Notes: generated from the letters alone by a model not told the origin. A stretch of DNA of 64,000 nucleotides from Wyeomyia smithii (GCF_029784165.1 NC_073696.1:25674358-25738357); one strand, 5' to 3'; shown: positions 1 to 12,510, counted from the first letter of the stretch. Made by a program: numbers and translations.

Positions 1-229
1 TTTTCTACTGTTTCCTAGAAACCGGGAGCCACTATAATAGAACTCAAAATGGTGTCTGAGGTCAATTTTTGGCTTGAAATACTCGGCGCTTTCGGCAGTT
101 TTTCAAGAACTGGAAGTCGCCATTTTGGATTTGGGATCATCATAGAAACATTTCTTACCCTCAAAAACCTCCGCCTGCCAAATTTGATTCCATTTGCTTG
201 ATTAGTTCCCGAGTTATGCGTTTGATTTG

Positions 230-560
230 TATAAGAGCCCTTCCTTCCAGAAGAGGGAGGGGTGTCGAACCACCATGAAGATTTTTCTCGCGTCCAAAAA
301 ATTTCACTTACCAACTTTAGTTTCATTTACATAACTAGTTCTTGAGTTATGCAGAAATTCGTGTTTCGTTTGTATAATACCCCTCTTTACGGAAGAGGGA
401 GGGGTGTCAAACCACCATGGAAATATTTTTCGCCTTCAAAAACTTCATATACCAAAGTGTACATATGCTTGATTAGCTCCCGAATTGTGTAGAAATTTGA
501 GTTCAATTTGTTTGGAACCCCTCTCTTCCAAGATAGGGAGGGTTCTCGAACTATCTTAAT
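230..560. repeat. Degenerate tandem repeat, about 3 units of 130-150 bp
   Basis: Three diverged units share the core GAAGAGGGAGGGGTGTC followed by an AACCACCATGG-like stretch, near 246, 396 and 527. The array is followed at 633-650 by short GACAGACA repeats and at 687 by CTAGCTGACCCGGCC, a phrase that looks like a dispersed-repeat end. No coding potential is apparent; the minus-strand open frame over it runs through the repeat units. Confidence 0.6.
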
Positions 561-649
561 TACCTTTCTCGGCCTCTAAAACACTTATATACAAAATTTC
601 ACGCCGATCAGTACTTTCCAAGTTTATATCGATCAGACAGACAGACAGA

Positions 650-1270
650 GCTACATTTTTATATGTTTAGATTTATAGGTATACTAGCTGACCCGGCCAA
701 CTTTGTCTCGCCAATATTTTTCTTTATTTCATTACATTTAAACGTTCTAAATTGATTCCACATACTTCCAAAAATTTACCTTCGGTTTATTTATAGTCTA
801 CAAATGCATGAAGAATCGGATACTGGATACTCAAACCCAAAAGAAAAATAGTTTTAAATTATTGATTTTACCGATATGCGAACATCCTCGAAGCAAATTT
901 GCTCCTATCGCATTGGTTTTTAAATTCTTTCGTCAAATCTTGTCTCATTACATAATTTTAGTTGGTTCAGGTTTCGAAGCATGATCCGTTGAATTTTTTT
1001 TCCTGTGTGGACTCATCACTGCGACCAGAGATTAGATCTATTGTGATTCTGTCCACGTGTTTTTTGTACTCCGCACTTCATATTATTGGCAATATCACTA
1101 TTGAAGTAAGTTGATACGCTTACCATCCATGTCCGTGCTTGTGTGTAGTTATACCTTTCCGTTTCAAGCTTACTGCTCTACCATACCGAGCCTCTGTCCA
1201 TCCTAACAATATCGCCTAATTACAATTCCCTGGAGAGAACTTTCATATGTTACTCACACCAGTTTTATTA
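650..1270. other. Intergenic, no gene seen
   Basis: AT-rich sequence without a convincing open frame, RNA gene or terminal repeat. Only the repeat-like phrase near 687 stands out. Confidence 0.5.
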
Positions 1271-1274
1271 TAAT

Positions 1275-1480
1275 AGGGACTTATTTTTTGTCAAAAGGAG
1301 AGTCAACAGAGGTACTGTAGAATTCAGATTGAAGAAAAGGTACTTGGTGGGAAGCCTAAGAATAAACCCATGCTAAAGTCCTTTGGCAACCAAATGGCCT
1401 GATTCTACTAAGATTCGAACCCACGACCACCCGCTTACCAAGGCGGACTCTGTAACCTTGCAACCTTGTAACAGGCAGGC
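1275..1480 (-). mobile_element. tRNA-derived SINE-like sequence
   Basis: Read on the minus strand, GGGTTCGAATCTTAG (near 1407-1421) matches a pol III B box, and upstream of it the arm CCGCC-TTGGTAA-GCGGG folds as an anticodon stem-loop with GGT in the anticodon position (Thr-like). The body downstream has no tRNA character. A-box and terminal duplications were not resolved, so a lone tRNA pseudogene remains possible. Confidence 0.45.
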
Positions 1481-2980
1481 ATACAGAGCTGCATTTATAT
1501 AGGTTTAGACACAATTATACTTAGGCAGTATCCTTAAATTATATATACACATGGTCCATTCTGACTGAACACTGTAATCGCTTTTCATTGGTCATTCAGA
1601 CAAAAAACATGCTGTTATTTCTGCTGTTTTAGAGATGAATAAAATCTGACTGTTGTTTGATGTAGCTTAAGAAAATCTTTATCCAATACTATCGTTAACT
1701 CGTTTTTTCAAATTTTGCGACTTGGTCCGGTCTGACTTAACACCGACCATATAGACTAAAGATATTCGTTTGGAAGATTTTAACAACCATCTCTAAGACC
1801 TTTCAGATTAGAGGTAACAAATTCTTCCGTGATCGGTTTTATTATATAACCTCAACATCAACGTGCTTCGCACACAACAAATAACGCCAACCTAATCGCG
1901 GAGCCTACTTGAATACAAAACCCAGTCGAAGATTGATAGGAATCTTCCCCAGTGCTACCCGCAGAGAGCGAACGCAACGCGTAACCAGATCGTCCCGGGT
2001 CAGATGAAACGTGACGCGTAGGAAGCTTCTGGCTAACAGTGTGCGAACGAAAAGTCCACCTCGCAACAGCAGGCGCAGAGCTGCACCACACCGCAAAAAC
2101 AAAAGCCAATTGCAACCCGTCAATAAGCTAGGCAAGCAAGATGGGTCGCTCCGCTAGAGAATAGAATATAATATGTGCACATGTGTATAATATAATCCGT
2201 CACCTACAACGGTGACAAAAGTACTCTCCCTTCCCGTAACATTCGTTAGCGATGCAGAGATAAACTCGGTCTCTGGCAACGATTGTAAACCTTTTTTCCT
2301 TCTTTCCCTGACCAACCGTAGATGCGTACCCGGCGCCGTTATCGACCTATACAAAGCGGAAGTTACTGAATTGCTGTACATTGAAGATGGTAAAATAATC
2401 CCAAAGTATCTTGTGGTGGTTCTTTGTGCAACTTCACTAGCTCAGATCAATCACGATGGGGCAGCTAGTTCAAGTTCAGCGTCGGATTCTAGACGCCATT
2501 TTGAAACTCGAAATAGCTATTTTCGGTTTTCTAAAAAGTCTAAAATGACCAAATATCACCAAGTTTGATTATTTCCAGAAACGTGATGAAGCCCAGAGGC
2601 CGGAAGTCGACTCTAGATACTCCAGAAGTGTGAGATGATTCTTAATTTCTAACTCTTGTATAACCTTAGAAAGAGTTTTTTTTGCGTAGAATTACGACTT
2701 TTGGCAACATTCTGGATTAGGGGTACACATTAAAATCACGAAAATTTTCCACTTTCAATTGTTAATAACTCAGTATGTTTTTAGCGTTGATAAATATAGG
2801 TGAAAACAAAGCCACATGCCATCCAACATGGATATTTCCGAAACTGGGATGATATCCAGAGGCAGGGTGGCCACTCAAAACTCGGAAGTAAAGTCCCGGT
2901 TTTTCCCTGTTCGTTCAAATATTTTTCCCGGTTATTTGTACTTCTGAATTCTGCAGTTTTCCACATCGTCCTGACAACAC
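1481..2980. repeat. Intergenic with scattered degenerate repeat units
   Basis: No gene recognised. Around 2440-2640 and 2800-2880 lie diverged units of a roughly 110-bp dispersed repeat built from phrases such as CGAAACTGGGATGATATCC and GCCGGAAGTCGACTCTAGA. The same phrases recur at 5200-5350, 5735-5930, 11630-11790 and 12525-12560. Confidence 0.4.
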
Positions 2981-3002
2981 TACTCATGCATCATCAATCA
3001 TA

Positions 3003-3281
3003 TAGCGAATTTCTCTATTCCACCAGCCTACCTCGTTTTGACCTGGAAGCGCACTAACTGCTGTCAAAACCCTTCTTTATTCGCTCGATTTTGACCCAGT
3101 TTTGACCTGCCGTGCTGCCCGAAGCGCACTGTAAAAATTGTCAGCTTCAACCAACCACCGCACGTGCTAAGTTCGTAAACAATTATCTGACATCTCTTTC
3201 TTACTTGCGTCTTAAATGGCGATGACGTTTTATTATTCCTCAGCAGTTTTGCCCGAAAGAGTGGAATAAAGAAATTCGCTA
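3003..3281. mobile_element. Harbinger-like MITE, copy 1
   Basis: Terminal inverted repeats TAGCGAATTTCTCTATTCCA and (inverted right end) TAGCGAATTTCTTTATTCCA flank 279 bp. A 3-bp ATA duplication lies at 3000-3002 and 3282-3284. Removing the element restores CATCAATCATAGTAACCC, the upstream sequence of the DD37E family. Copies 2 and 3 lie at 20616 and 22405. A 3-bp duplication suits the PIF/Harbinger superfamily; that assignment is inference. Confidence 0.75.
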
Positions 3282-3344
3282 ATAGTAACCCATGATTTAG
3301 CAAAAAAATATTGACAGCTCCATCAGTCAAACTATAACTGTGAT

Positions 3345-4335
3345 GGCAAAAAAGTAGAGCAAATCCGTTCAGAAGTTCAGTTCAAAGAACGGTACCCCGC
3401 CGCGTCAAAAACGGACATCGTGCGGCACTTTGTGGACGCCAGGTATGCCCGTTCCGGCATCTACAACATCTTGACACTATTGGACAACGATCAGAGCATC
3501 GAAAGAAAGCCCGGTTCCGGACGGCCAACGACCCTGAGCGACGAGAAGCTTCAAAGGATGCTAAAGAGGAAGACCGAGGGAAAAGTGGCTAAATCACTGC
3601 GTGCACTTGGCCTTGGAGGTTGGTGCATGCGGTAAAACAATGAAAAAGTATCTGGAGAACATCGACATACATGTCAGGAAGCGACAGTTCCGTTCACTGG
3701 TCTCGGAGCTACAGGTAATGACGCAGCGACAGCGGTTGAATATGATGGTCAAGTCGATTTTCCCGGCGAATCGCGACGTGGCAGTGGTTATGGACGACGA
3801 GACCTATCTCACCCTGGATGGCAACAATTAGCTGGGCACTTCGTATTTTACCTCCCCACGAAGGAAGTGAACACCGAGGTGAAGTTCATTTCACAGACCA
3901 AGTTCCCCAAGAAGGTGCGGCTGTGGCTGACAATCAGCGAGAAAGAGATGTCAAAGTCGCTCTTCTTTTGCTCCGGGCTGGTCGTGAGCGGGGAAATTTA
4001 TACTACGAAGGGCCTGCCAGAAGTTGCGTCGTTCATCAATAAATACCATGAGGGCGAAGACACGGTGATCTGGCCAGATTTGGCGTCGGCCCACTACTCG
4101 AAGCGATCGTTGGAGAAGATGGAACGGCTGAATATCGATGTGGTACCGAAGTCGGCGAATCCGCCCAACGTCCCCAAGCTGCGCCAGATCTATTTCAACT
4201 ATTTTGTTGCGAAAACGGAGGAGGAATTATTAAAAAAACGAAGAAAGTGTTTAAAAACATGCCTACACGCATGTTTTCGTCCGCCATGGCGAATGTTCCG
4301 GTTAACTGCCGGAAGGCCGCTCGCAAGGGCGTAGA
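3345..4335 (+). pseudogene. DD37E-like mariner transposase, frameshifted
   Basis: Cut-and-paste transposase relic spread over several frames. The N-terminal helix-turn-helix part reads to SIERKPGSGRPTTLSDEKLQ (about 3500-3550). The first catalytic Asp lies in VVMDDETYLTLDG (about 3790-3825) and the second in TVIWPDLASAHYS (about 4060-4100). In this family a Glu is expected 37 residues after the second Asp, in a P-K-L-R-P-I-E context; here that position is Tyr (PKLRQIYF). A stop codon follows the initiator region at 3345-3360, and frames change near 3630 and 3830. Inactive. Related deletion derivatives lie at 37960-38115 (+), 41170-41620 (-) and 62090-62505 (-). Confidence 0.8.
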
Positions 4336-4586
4336 ATTTTTTTGCAAATAAGATGATATAATTGCCACTAATGGGAAATTTACCCAACTCAACCATCCGC
4401 AGACTGACTTTGGTCTCGATCACACAGGTCTATAAGAGTTATCAGCATCAGCTGACTCTTCTGTGTGTGATGAGACATTCCTTTAAGTCTATAAATAACG
4501 CTTGCACAGCAGTGTGCGTAGCTAGGGATGAGCAATAGAAGTCGGCAGTGGAATGTGATACGGTATAGATTGTGGAACAGTACCAC

Positions 4587-4661
4587 CGTCCCGCGTAGTT
4601 TAATTGGTCAAAACACCATGCCGGAGATCAGGAGATTGCGGGTTCAAGTCCCGTCGGGATG
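4587..4661 (+). tRNA. tRNA-like sequence (pseudo-tRNA or SINE head)
   Basis: A perfect A box (TAGTTTAATTGG) and a near-perfect B box (GGTTCAAGTCC) are present. The D stem pairs GTTT with AAAC and the T stem pairs GCGGG with CCCGT. The variable loop has 5 nt. The anticodon arm is poor: only two Watson-Crick pairs and one wobble, with C instead of T at position 33 and GGA at the anticodon. The acceptor strands CGTCCCG and CGGGATG pair fully only with two extra bases before T8. Probably not a working tRNA. Confidence 0.5.
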
Positions 4662-4669
4662 CGGTATAT

Positions 4670-7368
4670 TTTTCCAAATCTGTATCACAGTCCAGTTCGC
4701 TTATTTTTCACTCTCTTTTCTTCAAATACTGTCTGCTTAATGAACTCAATTATCCGTCTTAGTTTTTTTTCATCACCATCTGAAAAAAGTCCATTTTTTT
4801 ACCGCAAACGTTATGTTGTCTACAAGTAACTTATAAACAACGCTTATAATACTCATTACCAGGAACTCCTAGGCCAAATTAAGTTTGTAGGAACCGTTTT
4901 TACCTCAACTACCTAAGATTCAATATATAAAAGAATTATGGTACACGTTTCTTGCAAAACAAAATTTATATTGATCAGACCAATCAGATTCTCATAACAC
5001 TTAAAACACATGACTTCACATTACACTTAAACAGAAGACCAGTCTTTCTTGGTCAAGTTTTCGAGAAAACTTATTCAGGAAATTCCGGTTTTGTGATCGC
5101 CATGAGATAGCTGACAATCTCACCCCGGCTTGTTATATTCAGTGAAATTCCCGGTTTTACCCGGTTCCAAACAATTCCAGGTTTTTTCCCGGTTGGGTGG
5201 CCACCCTGCAGAGGCCAAAAATCGACACCAAACGTCAGTTTTAAATCAAAGATCTCGACTTCCGACTTCTAGAAAACGGTCTACTATGGCCGAATATCAC
5301 GCAACATCGATATTTCTAGAACCAGAATGATGCCCAGAAATCGGAAATCATTTCTAGACACCATTTCCAGGTGCTGCTGCTGCTACTAGCTTAAGTAAAA
5401 AGTATCAAACAATGGTCAGAAACAGCGTTAATTGTAATTTATATGTGTTTTATTTTCGAAAATAAAAAAATCAAATGAAATATCATAAAAACCAGGTTTT
5501 TCCAAGTGCATTAATGAGCATTGAATTATTTTGATCGTTATAGAACTGTTTGTTAGCTTAAAGTCATATATTGTTCGTATAATGTTCTGCAAACCTAAAC
5601 TCGACGTTTTAACAATTAATAAGCATCGAATAAGCACTCGGTTTTCACGCTGTAAAATATTTGTTCTACTGACTTTGTATTTCCAGTTTTATTGACATGC
5701 AAATACCCCTTAACATTAGTACTCTAAAAATTGAAATGATGCCCAGAGACCTGAATCCGCCCCAGTTGCAATTTTGAAATCCTCAATCGCAACTTCCGGT
5801 TCCAGAAAAACGGTATAAAATGAGCAAATATTACACAATTAGGGTATTTTTGTAATCGGGGTGATGCACGAAGGCTAGAAATCGGCCCCAAATACCATTT
5901 TGAAATCCAACATGGTGTAAATCAACCCCAGTTACCGTTTGGAATTTCTTTAGGGCCGCCACAATATTTTTAAAGAGTTATTTCATTTTTGTTGGATTAA
6001 AGTTACTGACATAATCATATTGATACCAGATCATCTATCGTAATATTAGCATTTAAGAGAGTTGAAAGAGAATTATGACTGAAAAATTTAAACCATATCT
6101 TTCAAGTTCGCTGACTCATTCAATCCCGATCATGCCCGGAATGATCGAAAAGTTCCACACCGAAGAAGCGACATTCAATACATCATGAGTTTCGTATCTG
6201 ATTGTGAAAATTTCATCTCGAAGAACGACGCAATATGTATTTACGAAGCGAAAGCTCCAGTCACGATTCTCATTACAGTGAATTAAAACCTTGTTTCCAC
6301 GCACCGTACTGCCTAACACCCAAACCATACAATTGATTCAACATTTTCACTGTCATCACGCCTGAGTTTCGAAGAGTATTTAGGAACAATATTAAAAACA
6401 TATTAACTTCGAAAATTAGACCAATTATCGACTTCCCTGTCATTGAATGAGCTTCACAGGAAATACTATCATACTGGAATAAACCAGACCAGTTGGTGCG
6501 AATCGGTACGAACGGATATCGAATAATGACTCATTATTATCCTGCCTGCGTAGGGACAACTCGCAATCGGTTGGCCCACTTTTGGAGGCAACAGTATGTG
6601 TGTACAACGACTCATTCAACAAGTCTCACTTACAACACTACTTGTCTGTTCTACCCCGATCACACGCGACATTCAAATGAGTCATCGTGGTGATAATGAT
6701 GATGACGTATCGCTAGAACCAATATGTTAACTAAAATTCCATCAGAAACATTCATTAGCACGTCTTCTAAAGTTCTTACACGATACATGTGAAAAAAAAT
6801 CTAACTGCATTTCTCGACACACCCCAGAAAGAAAAGTAAATTTTAGATTGAAATAGAAAAAGCTACCTGTGTCCCTTTCGCAAATCTCATTCACCTGAGC
6901 TATCAACTGGAACAGGCATACATAAAAGGGGAGGGGTGCGCTGATGAGTCAGATAACCGACCGACAATATCGCCTCCTTTTGGTGCTATAGTTGAGTTTC
7001 ATGTACTGCCTAGGTAGATACATTCTCACTCTCAGTGCGATCACGTATCCGTAACATGATGGCGCAGGGTCGGGGACAGATAATGTCTACCTGGTGTGCA
7101 CCTTACTCTTGTTGTTGTTTTCCAACGATTCAATGAGTAGTGAAAAAACAAAATGTCGCACGACGAAGGGATTATCGCTGCCAAAAGCTTTTTTTTTCTA
7201 TCAGCTTTGGTTTCGATTTTGCAATGATGTTATAACTAATGTTATATCATTTTCCAGCAGAATAGTTAGTGCGGATTGCTTTTCTCGCTCTCTTGATTTC
7301 GAATCCTTTCCGGTCAGGGATGTGATGTAACAAGATAAAAAAAATCACCAATTTTTTGGATTTTTTTT
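4670..7368. other. Intergenic, repeat-derived, no gene seen
   Basis: No open frame with recognisable protein content. Diverged units of the 'GATGATGCCCAGAG' repeat occur near 5200-5350 and 5735-5930. The remainder is AT-rich unique-looking sequence with short hairpins. Confidence 0.4.
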
Positions 7369-8853
7369 CTGGGCCAAAAAAATCGATTTTGAAAAAGTCA
7401 AGGTGCTCAGCCCTAAATTGTAAGATAATGTCACTAATAGCATTTTTTTAGAACATTTAGACTTTCTTAAAAAAAAATTTTCAGGTTGCCCAAACGTGAT
7501 TTATGAAAAAATGACTTTTTTAAGCTACAAACCCACTCTTTTGCACTTTTTTCAATTCTGTACGATTCCTAAATTTTTCTATACATATTTTTTTTTATTT
7601 TTGTGAGGTTTTTTTTTGAATATTTTGCATGTTTCAGTTCAGTATTGCATTCACTTTTTTGACTCGCAGAGACCATTAAACATCACAGAAAAAATATTTT
7701 TTTTAAATAATTTTTAGATAAAACCCTTCAAAACACAAAAAAAAAATTTTATCAAGAACTGAAATTTGCATTGCAAAGCGAGATTTATGACGAAAATTTA
7801 CATGACAAAAGATACTTGATATCGTATCTTAGATATTAGCATTTTTATATGTGATGGAAAACTATGCATTTTAACACATATGTTAAATAACTGTTTTATT
7901 TTGAGAGATAAAATATAACAATGTTCAGAAAACAACTGCATTTTTTTATGGCGTATAACTTAGTGGAAGGTTTAAAAATTCGAAAAAAATCTGCGAAAAG
8001 AGGTTAAAACCAAAATTGTGATTTTTAGTGCCTTCTATTAGAAAACTCAATGTAAAACTCAATGTAAGAGATAGAAATATGATGTCTTCAGTAAAGTTTC
8101 TTGTTTTAAGATAACCTAAAACTTTATCGAATACACCTTGCGTCTATCTTATTCTCTTATTTTTATCTCACTCATAGGAGATTTGATCACCCATCTTTCT
8201 ACATCAAAAGATGCATTGTTGAATATCCTGAAACTTCTCCGAACACACCTTATGGCTATGATCAACATTTGAATCACTATTTAGGAAATTATACGCACAA
8301 ACGGCGAAATAAAATACTGTGCAATGAAGATATTGAGCTTAAGTGGCATTTTTGACAAAATGCATAGTTTTCCAACACATGTAAAAACGCCAATATCTCA
8401 TCCCCCCGGTAAGATATCAAGGATCTTTTTTTATGTAAATTTTCGTCCTGAATCCCGCTTTGCAATAAAAATTTAATCAAAAAAAAATTTTATATGTGTT
8501 AAGGGTTTTATCTAAAAATTATGAGAAAACTTCACTTTTTTGTGATATTCAATGGGCTCTGAGAGTCAAATAATTGAATGCGATGCTGAAACAAACCATG
8601 CAAAATACTGAAAAACAATCCCATAAAAATAAAAAAATATATGAAAATACTTAGGAATCGAACGAATTTGAAAAAAGTACAGAAGAGTGGTTTTGTAGCT
8701 TGAAAAAGTCATTTTTTCATAAATCACGTTTCGGCAACCTGAAAACGACCTTTTAGAAAGTCGAAATGTTCTACAAAAATGCTTTAAATAACATTATCTT
8801 TCAATTTAGGGCTGAGCACCTTGACTTTTTCAACATCGATTTTTTTGGGACAG
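7369..8853. mobile_element. Foldback-like element with long inverted arms
   Basis: The outer ends are CTGGGCCAAAAAAATCGAT and, inverted, CTGTCCCAAAAAAATCGAT. Inverted similarity continues for about 500 bp on each side (roughly 7369-7905 against 8335-8853), for example AAGTCAAGGTGCTCAGCCCT on the left against its reverse complement at 8805-8830. The middle of about 430 bp has no evident ORF. No target-site duplication could be fixed. The arms are diverged by many small changes, so the insertion is old. Confidence 0.65.
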
Positions 8854-8883
8854 CCTAGTGGGCATGCATGAATGACGCTGTTT

Positions 8884-10680
8884 TTGCCTTTCTCCTAGAA
8901 AGGTATAGCAATCACTGGAAAAACCGAAGGTATTAAAGTGGTCCCAATGGCCGAATGTCATCTACCACTCGACTTCTTTCGACGAACTGAGCATTTTCTG
9001 TATGTATGTATGTGTGTGTGTATGTGCAACTTTTTTTTCTCAGAGATGGCTGGACCGATTTTCATAAAATTAATTGCAAATGAAAAGTCCAGTTGCGCCA
9101 TAGGTTGCTATTGAATTTCATTGTAATCGGATTTTTAGTTTAGAGGTTATGTATCAAAATGTAAAAATCACGAAACATCAATATCTCAGAAACCACAGGT
9201 TGTTTAAACTCACTCATTTTTCTCAGAGATGGCTTAATCCTAACGATCACTGGCTAATTAGAGGGTAGAAAAGTGATCCAAATGGCCGAATGTCATATAC
9301 TACTCGACTCAGTTCGACGAATCGAGCATTTTTGCATATATGCATGTATAGGTGTATATGTTTGTGCGTGGGTGTGTACGTGTGTATGTGCACCTTTTTT
9401 TCGCACTCACTTATCTCAGAGCTGGTCTGACCGATTCTTTCTATCTTGGTGTCAACTGAAGGGTCCATCTGCAGCTTAGGTTGCTGCAATGAAATAAAAT
9501 GCAAATGAAAGATCTAGTTGCCCTATACGACCCTATTGAATTTTATTGTAATCTGATTTCTAGTTTAGAGGTTATGTATCAAAATGTAAAAATCACGAAA
9601 CATCAATATCTCAGGAACTACACAACCGATTTGAATAAAATTGGTTTCAAATGAACGGGCTACCTAAAAAACCCTTAACTTTTGAATTTTATGAAGATTG
9701 AACATGTGGTTCAGAAGTTATGGAAAGAAACGTGTTCTGGAGACTATTTAATCTCACTCATGTTTCTCAGAGAAGGCTGGACCGATTTCCATAAAATTAG
9801 TGTCATATGGAAGGTCTTGTTGCCCCATAAGACCCTATTGTTTTTTTTTTTGCAAACGAATTATTACTTTGCCTGTTATGTTTAAAAATGTGAAGTCCAG
9901 CTATGAAAAGAAACATATTCCGAAGACTACTTGGACTCACTCACTTTTCTCAGAGATGGTTGAACCGATTTCCACAGAATAAGTAGGGAAAGGTCTAGCT
10001 GCCTCATAACACGCTATTGAATTTCGCTGTAATCGGACTGTAACTTCGTCTGTAATGTATCGAAATGTGAAAATCACGAAACTTCATTATCTTAGAAACT
10101 ACACAACCGATTTGAACAATATTGATATCAGATGAACATGCTAGTTAAGGGTTAGCTGATGAATTATGTTTGAACACGTGGTTTCAAAGTTTGGCTGCCC
10201 TATACGTTACCTTTTCATTTGATTGTAATAAAACTTAAGCAACCGTTATGTATTAATTGGTAAAACAATGAAAATCTATTATCTCAAGTATTACACGACT
10301 TATTTGAACATAACTAGTGTCATACAAACGAGTCATCTCTCAAACTTACAAATAACAAACTTTGCTTTGATCAATATCTATGACCTCAACATGATTTAAA
10401 TGCGGTATCGTACTATCTAAACGTTCCCGCATCGCTCGTGATTGAATTGTTCAAAATTTAAAGTCATTTCTTTTATTTCGCTATTTCTTAAGCACTAACA
10501 TTACGTCAAATTTCATATTTTATACTTTAATAACAACTTCAATATTTTAGAATCCAAAGAGTGAATATACCTTTATTGGATTTAAGCATTCATGTAAATC
10601 TATTTTTACAAATAATAAGTTTGAATGAGAAAGGCTGAGTCTGACCGCTAGGTGGATTAGTTTAGGTTTTTAGGTTTTTT
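8884..10680 (+). repeat. Large dispersed repeat family, copy A
   Basis: Starts with the near-palindrome CCTTTCTCCTAGAAAGG and ends in CTGACCGCTAGGTGGATTAG. Inside are about seven diverged units of 150-220 bp, each with phrases such as TCTCAGAGATGGCTGGACCG and TATTGAATTTCATTGTAATC, plus short TATG/TGTG runs. Minus-orientation relatives are at 31671-34452 and 58697-60823. No protein is encoded; short open frames over the CA/TG runs are spurious. Confidence 0.75.
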
Positions 10681-10814
10681 TCAGTATCGTTAGGGACCAG
10701 ATTGATTTTTAATATGCAATACAGTTTGTGTCAGTTGTTCATAGAGTTGATTAGTAATAAGAGTTTAAAGTTCATTTTTTGAATCAAAAACTAATTTCTC
10801 TTCTGGGTTAACAC

Positions 10815-11620
10815 ATCAGAGCTTTATTTTTAATTCGAGGTCACAAAAACTTCAACTTCAAAAAGTCGACGGCCTCTTCCTGGTTCTTTACTGAAGATAG
10901 TTTTGGCGGCTCTCTCGTCAGGCATCCTAGCTACATGTCCAGCCGACTGAGGCCTGCCCCGCTGTATTACCTTCACTATATCAGCATGTTTGTATACCTG
11001 GTACAACTCGTGATTCATGCGTCTGCGCCACACTCCATCTTCCAGTTTACCGCCAAGTATCGATCGCAGAACTTTACGCTCAAAAACTCCGAGCACTTGT
11101 CGATCAGCTTCCTTCAGCGTGCATGCTTCATGTCCGTAAAGGGCCACCGGGAGTATCAGCGTCCTATACAGCGCTAGTTTTGTGCGAGTTTGCAAACTAC
11201 GGGACCTTAGCTGGTTACGCAGTCCGTAGAAAGCCCTGTTCGCAGCTGCAACTCATCGTTTCACTTCACGGCTCATATCGTTGTCACATGTCACAAGCGT
11301 ACCAAGATAAACGAATTCGTCAACCACTTCAAATCGTTCCCCATCTATCTCCACCTCAGCACCTACTCCCACGCTCTCTGCTACCATGTACTTCGTTTTG
11401 GCAGAGTTAATGACAAGTCCCAATCTCGCTGCTTCTCTCTTAAAAGGTACGAAGGCCTCCTCCACGGCCTTACGGTTGATACCGATGATATCGATGTCGT
11501 CCGCAAAGCCAAGAAGCATGTGAGATTTCGTGATGATCGTGCCGTTTCTTTCCACGTTTGCTCTTCGTACTGCGCCCTCAAGAGCGATGTAAAATGGAAA
11601 ACAGGCATCCATGGTCAAAT
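10815..11620 (-). pseudogene. RTE-clade LINE reverse transcriptase, C-terminal relic
   Basis: Two overlapping minus-strand frames give the end of a reverse transcriptase. Upstream (11253-11618) the catalytic motif GFADDIDI is followed by LGLVINSAKTKYM and the FVYLGTLVTCDND motif. Downstream (10830-11195) come LYRTLILPVALYGHEAC, FERKVLRSILGG and a GHVARMPDERAAK region, the usual RTE tail. A frame change lies between them near 11200-11250. The element is truncated upstream of about 11620. Non-functional. Confidence 0.8.
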
Positions 11621-11814
11621 ACTATCTTATATGGATATTTCCGAAACCAGGATGGTACTTAGAGGCCAAATGTCAACTTTAGAAGCTATTTTGAAATCGA
11701 AGATGGCGAATTTCGTGTTCTGCATCTGGAAATAGCCAAACATCATGCGGAACCGGGATGATAAATGGAAGCCAAATTGACTCCTAATACCAACTTCACT
11801 GGGTAATCTCTAGG

Positions 11815-12510
11815 ATTTGGAATGCTGAAGTACAACGTGCCCACACATCATGTTTTCGTGGGCTTCAAGGCAGCGTATGATACAGTCGATACCTTAGACC
11901 GAAAGATTTGTTATGTGTGCGTGTCGTTGACATTCTCAAATCCCTTCGAAGCGCGCAGATGGTTGAGACAAGGAGACGGATTATCCTGAACGTTGTTCAA
12001 CATTGCCTTTGAGGGTGTAATGCGACGAGCGGGCACGATTTTCAGCAAAGGTAGTCAACTCATAGACTTCGCAGACGACCTGGACATTATAACGAGAAAC
12101 TTGGCGACGGCGGAGGCAATCTACGCCAGACTTAAAGTGGAAGCTAGAAGAGTTGGAATAGGAATAAATGCGTCGAAAATCGAGTATATGAAAGGAGGAG
12201 GCTCGAAAGAATCCAACATTCGCCTCCCACGGACGGTGATGATGGACGGCGACGAATTCGCAGTGGTAGAGAAGTTGGGATGTCTAGTAACCACCCTAGC
12301 CGTATTTGATCGGAGTGTTTCGGACAATATTTGGTGGAGTACAAACCGACACCAGGGATAGAGGGGCCCAACGTGATAGATGGCTTGACCAGGTTGAAGC
12401 AGATCTGCGAGTATCGATACGTCTAGAAAATTGGCGACGAGTAGTCCTGGATCGAGTAGAATGAAGGTTAATTCTTGATACGGCACGAGCCACTACGAGT
12501 CTAGGCTGCT
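11815..12510 (+). pseudogene. RTE-clade LINE reverse transcriptase relic, plus strand
   Basis: Broken plus-strand frames read FVGFKAAYDTVD (about 11855-11890), RQGDGLS (about 11965), LFNIAFEGVMRRAG (from 11990) and the catalytic region LIDFADDLDIITRN (12055-12100), then VGIGINASKIEYM. The C-terminal tail QRDRWLDQVEADL-like text follows in another frame near 12370-12410. It carries internal stops and deletions relative to the minus-strand copy next to it, and is a different RTE subfamily or an older copy. Confidence 0.75.

Larger units (their letters stand above)
2985..4345 (+). mobile_element. DD37E-type mariner (Tc1/mariner group) relic, interrupted by a MITE
   Basis: The transposase relic (next entry) is preceded by the phrase ATAGTAACCCATGA, which also lies upstream of related transposase fragments at 37953 and, inverted, at 62477-62500. 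A 279-bp Harbinger-like MITE (3003-3281) splits the upstream part with an ATA duplication. Terminal inverted repeats were not found here. The family assignment rests on transposase motifs and the 37-residue spacing after the second Asp. Confidence 0.7.
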
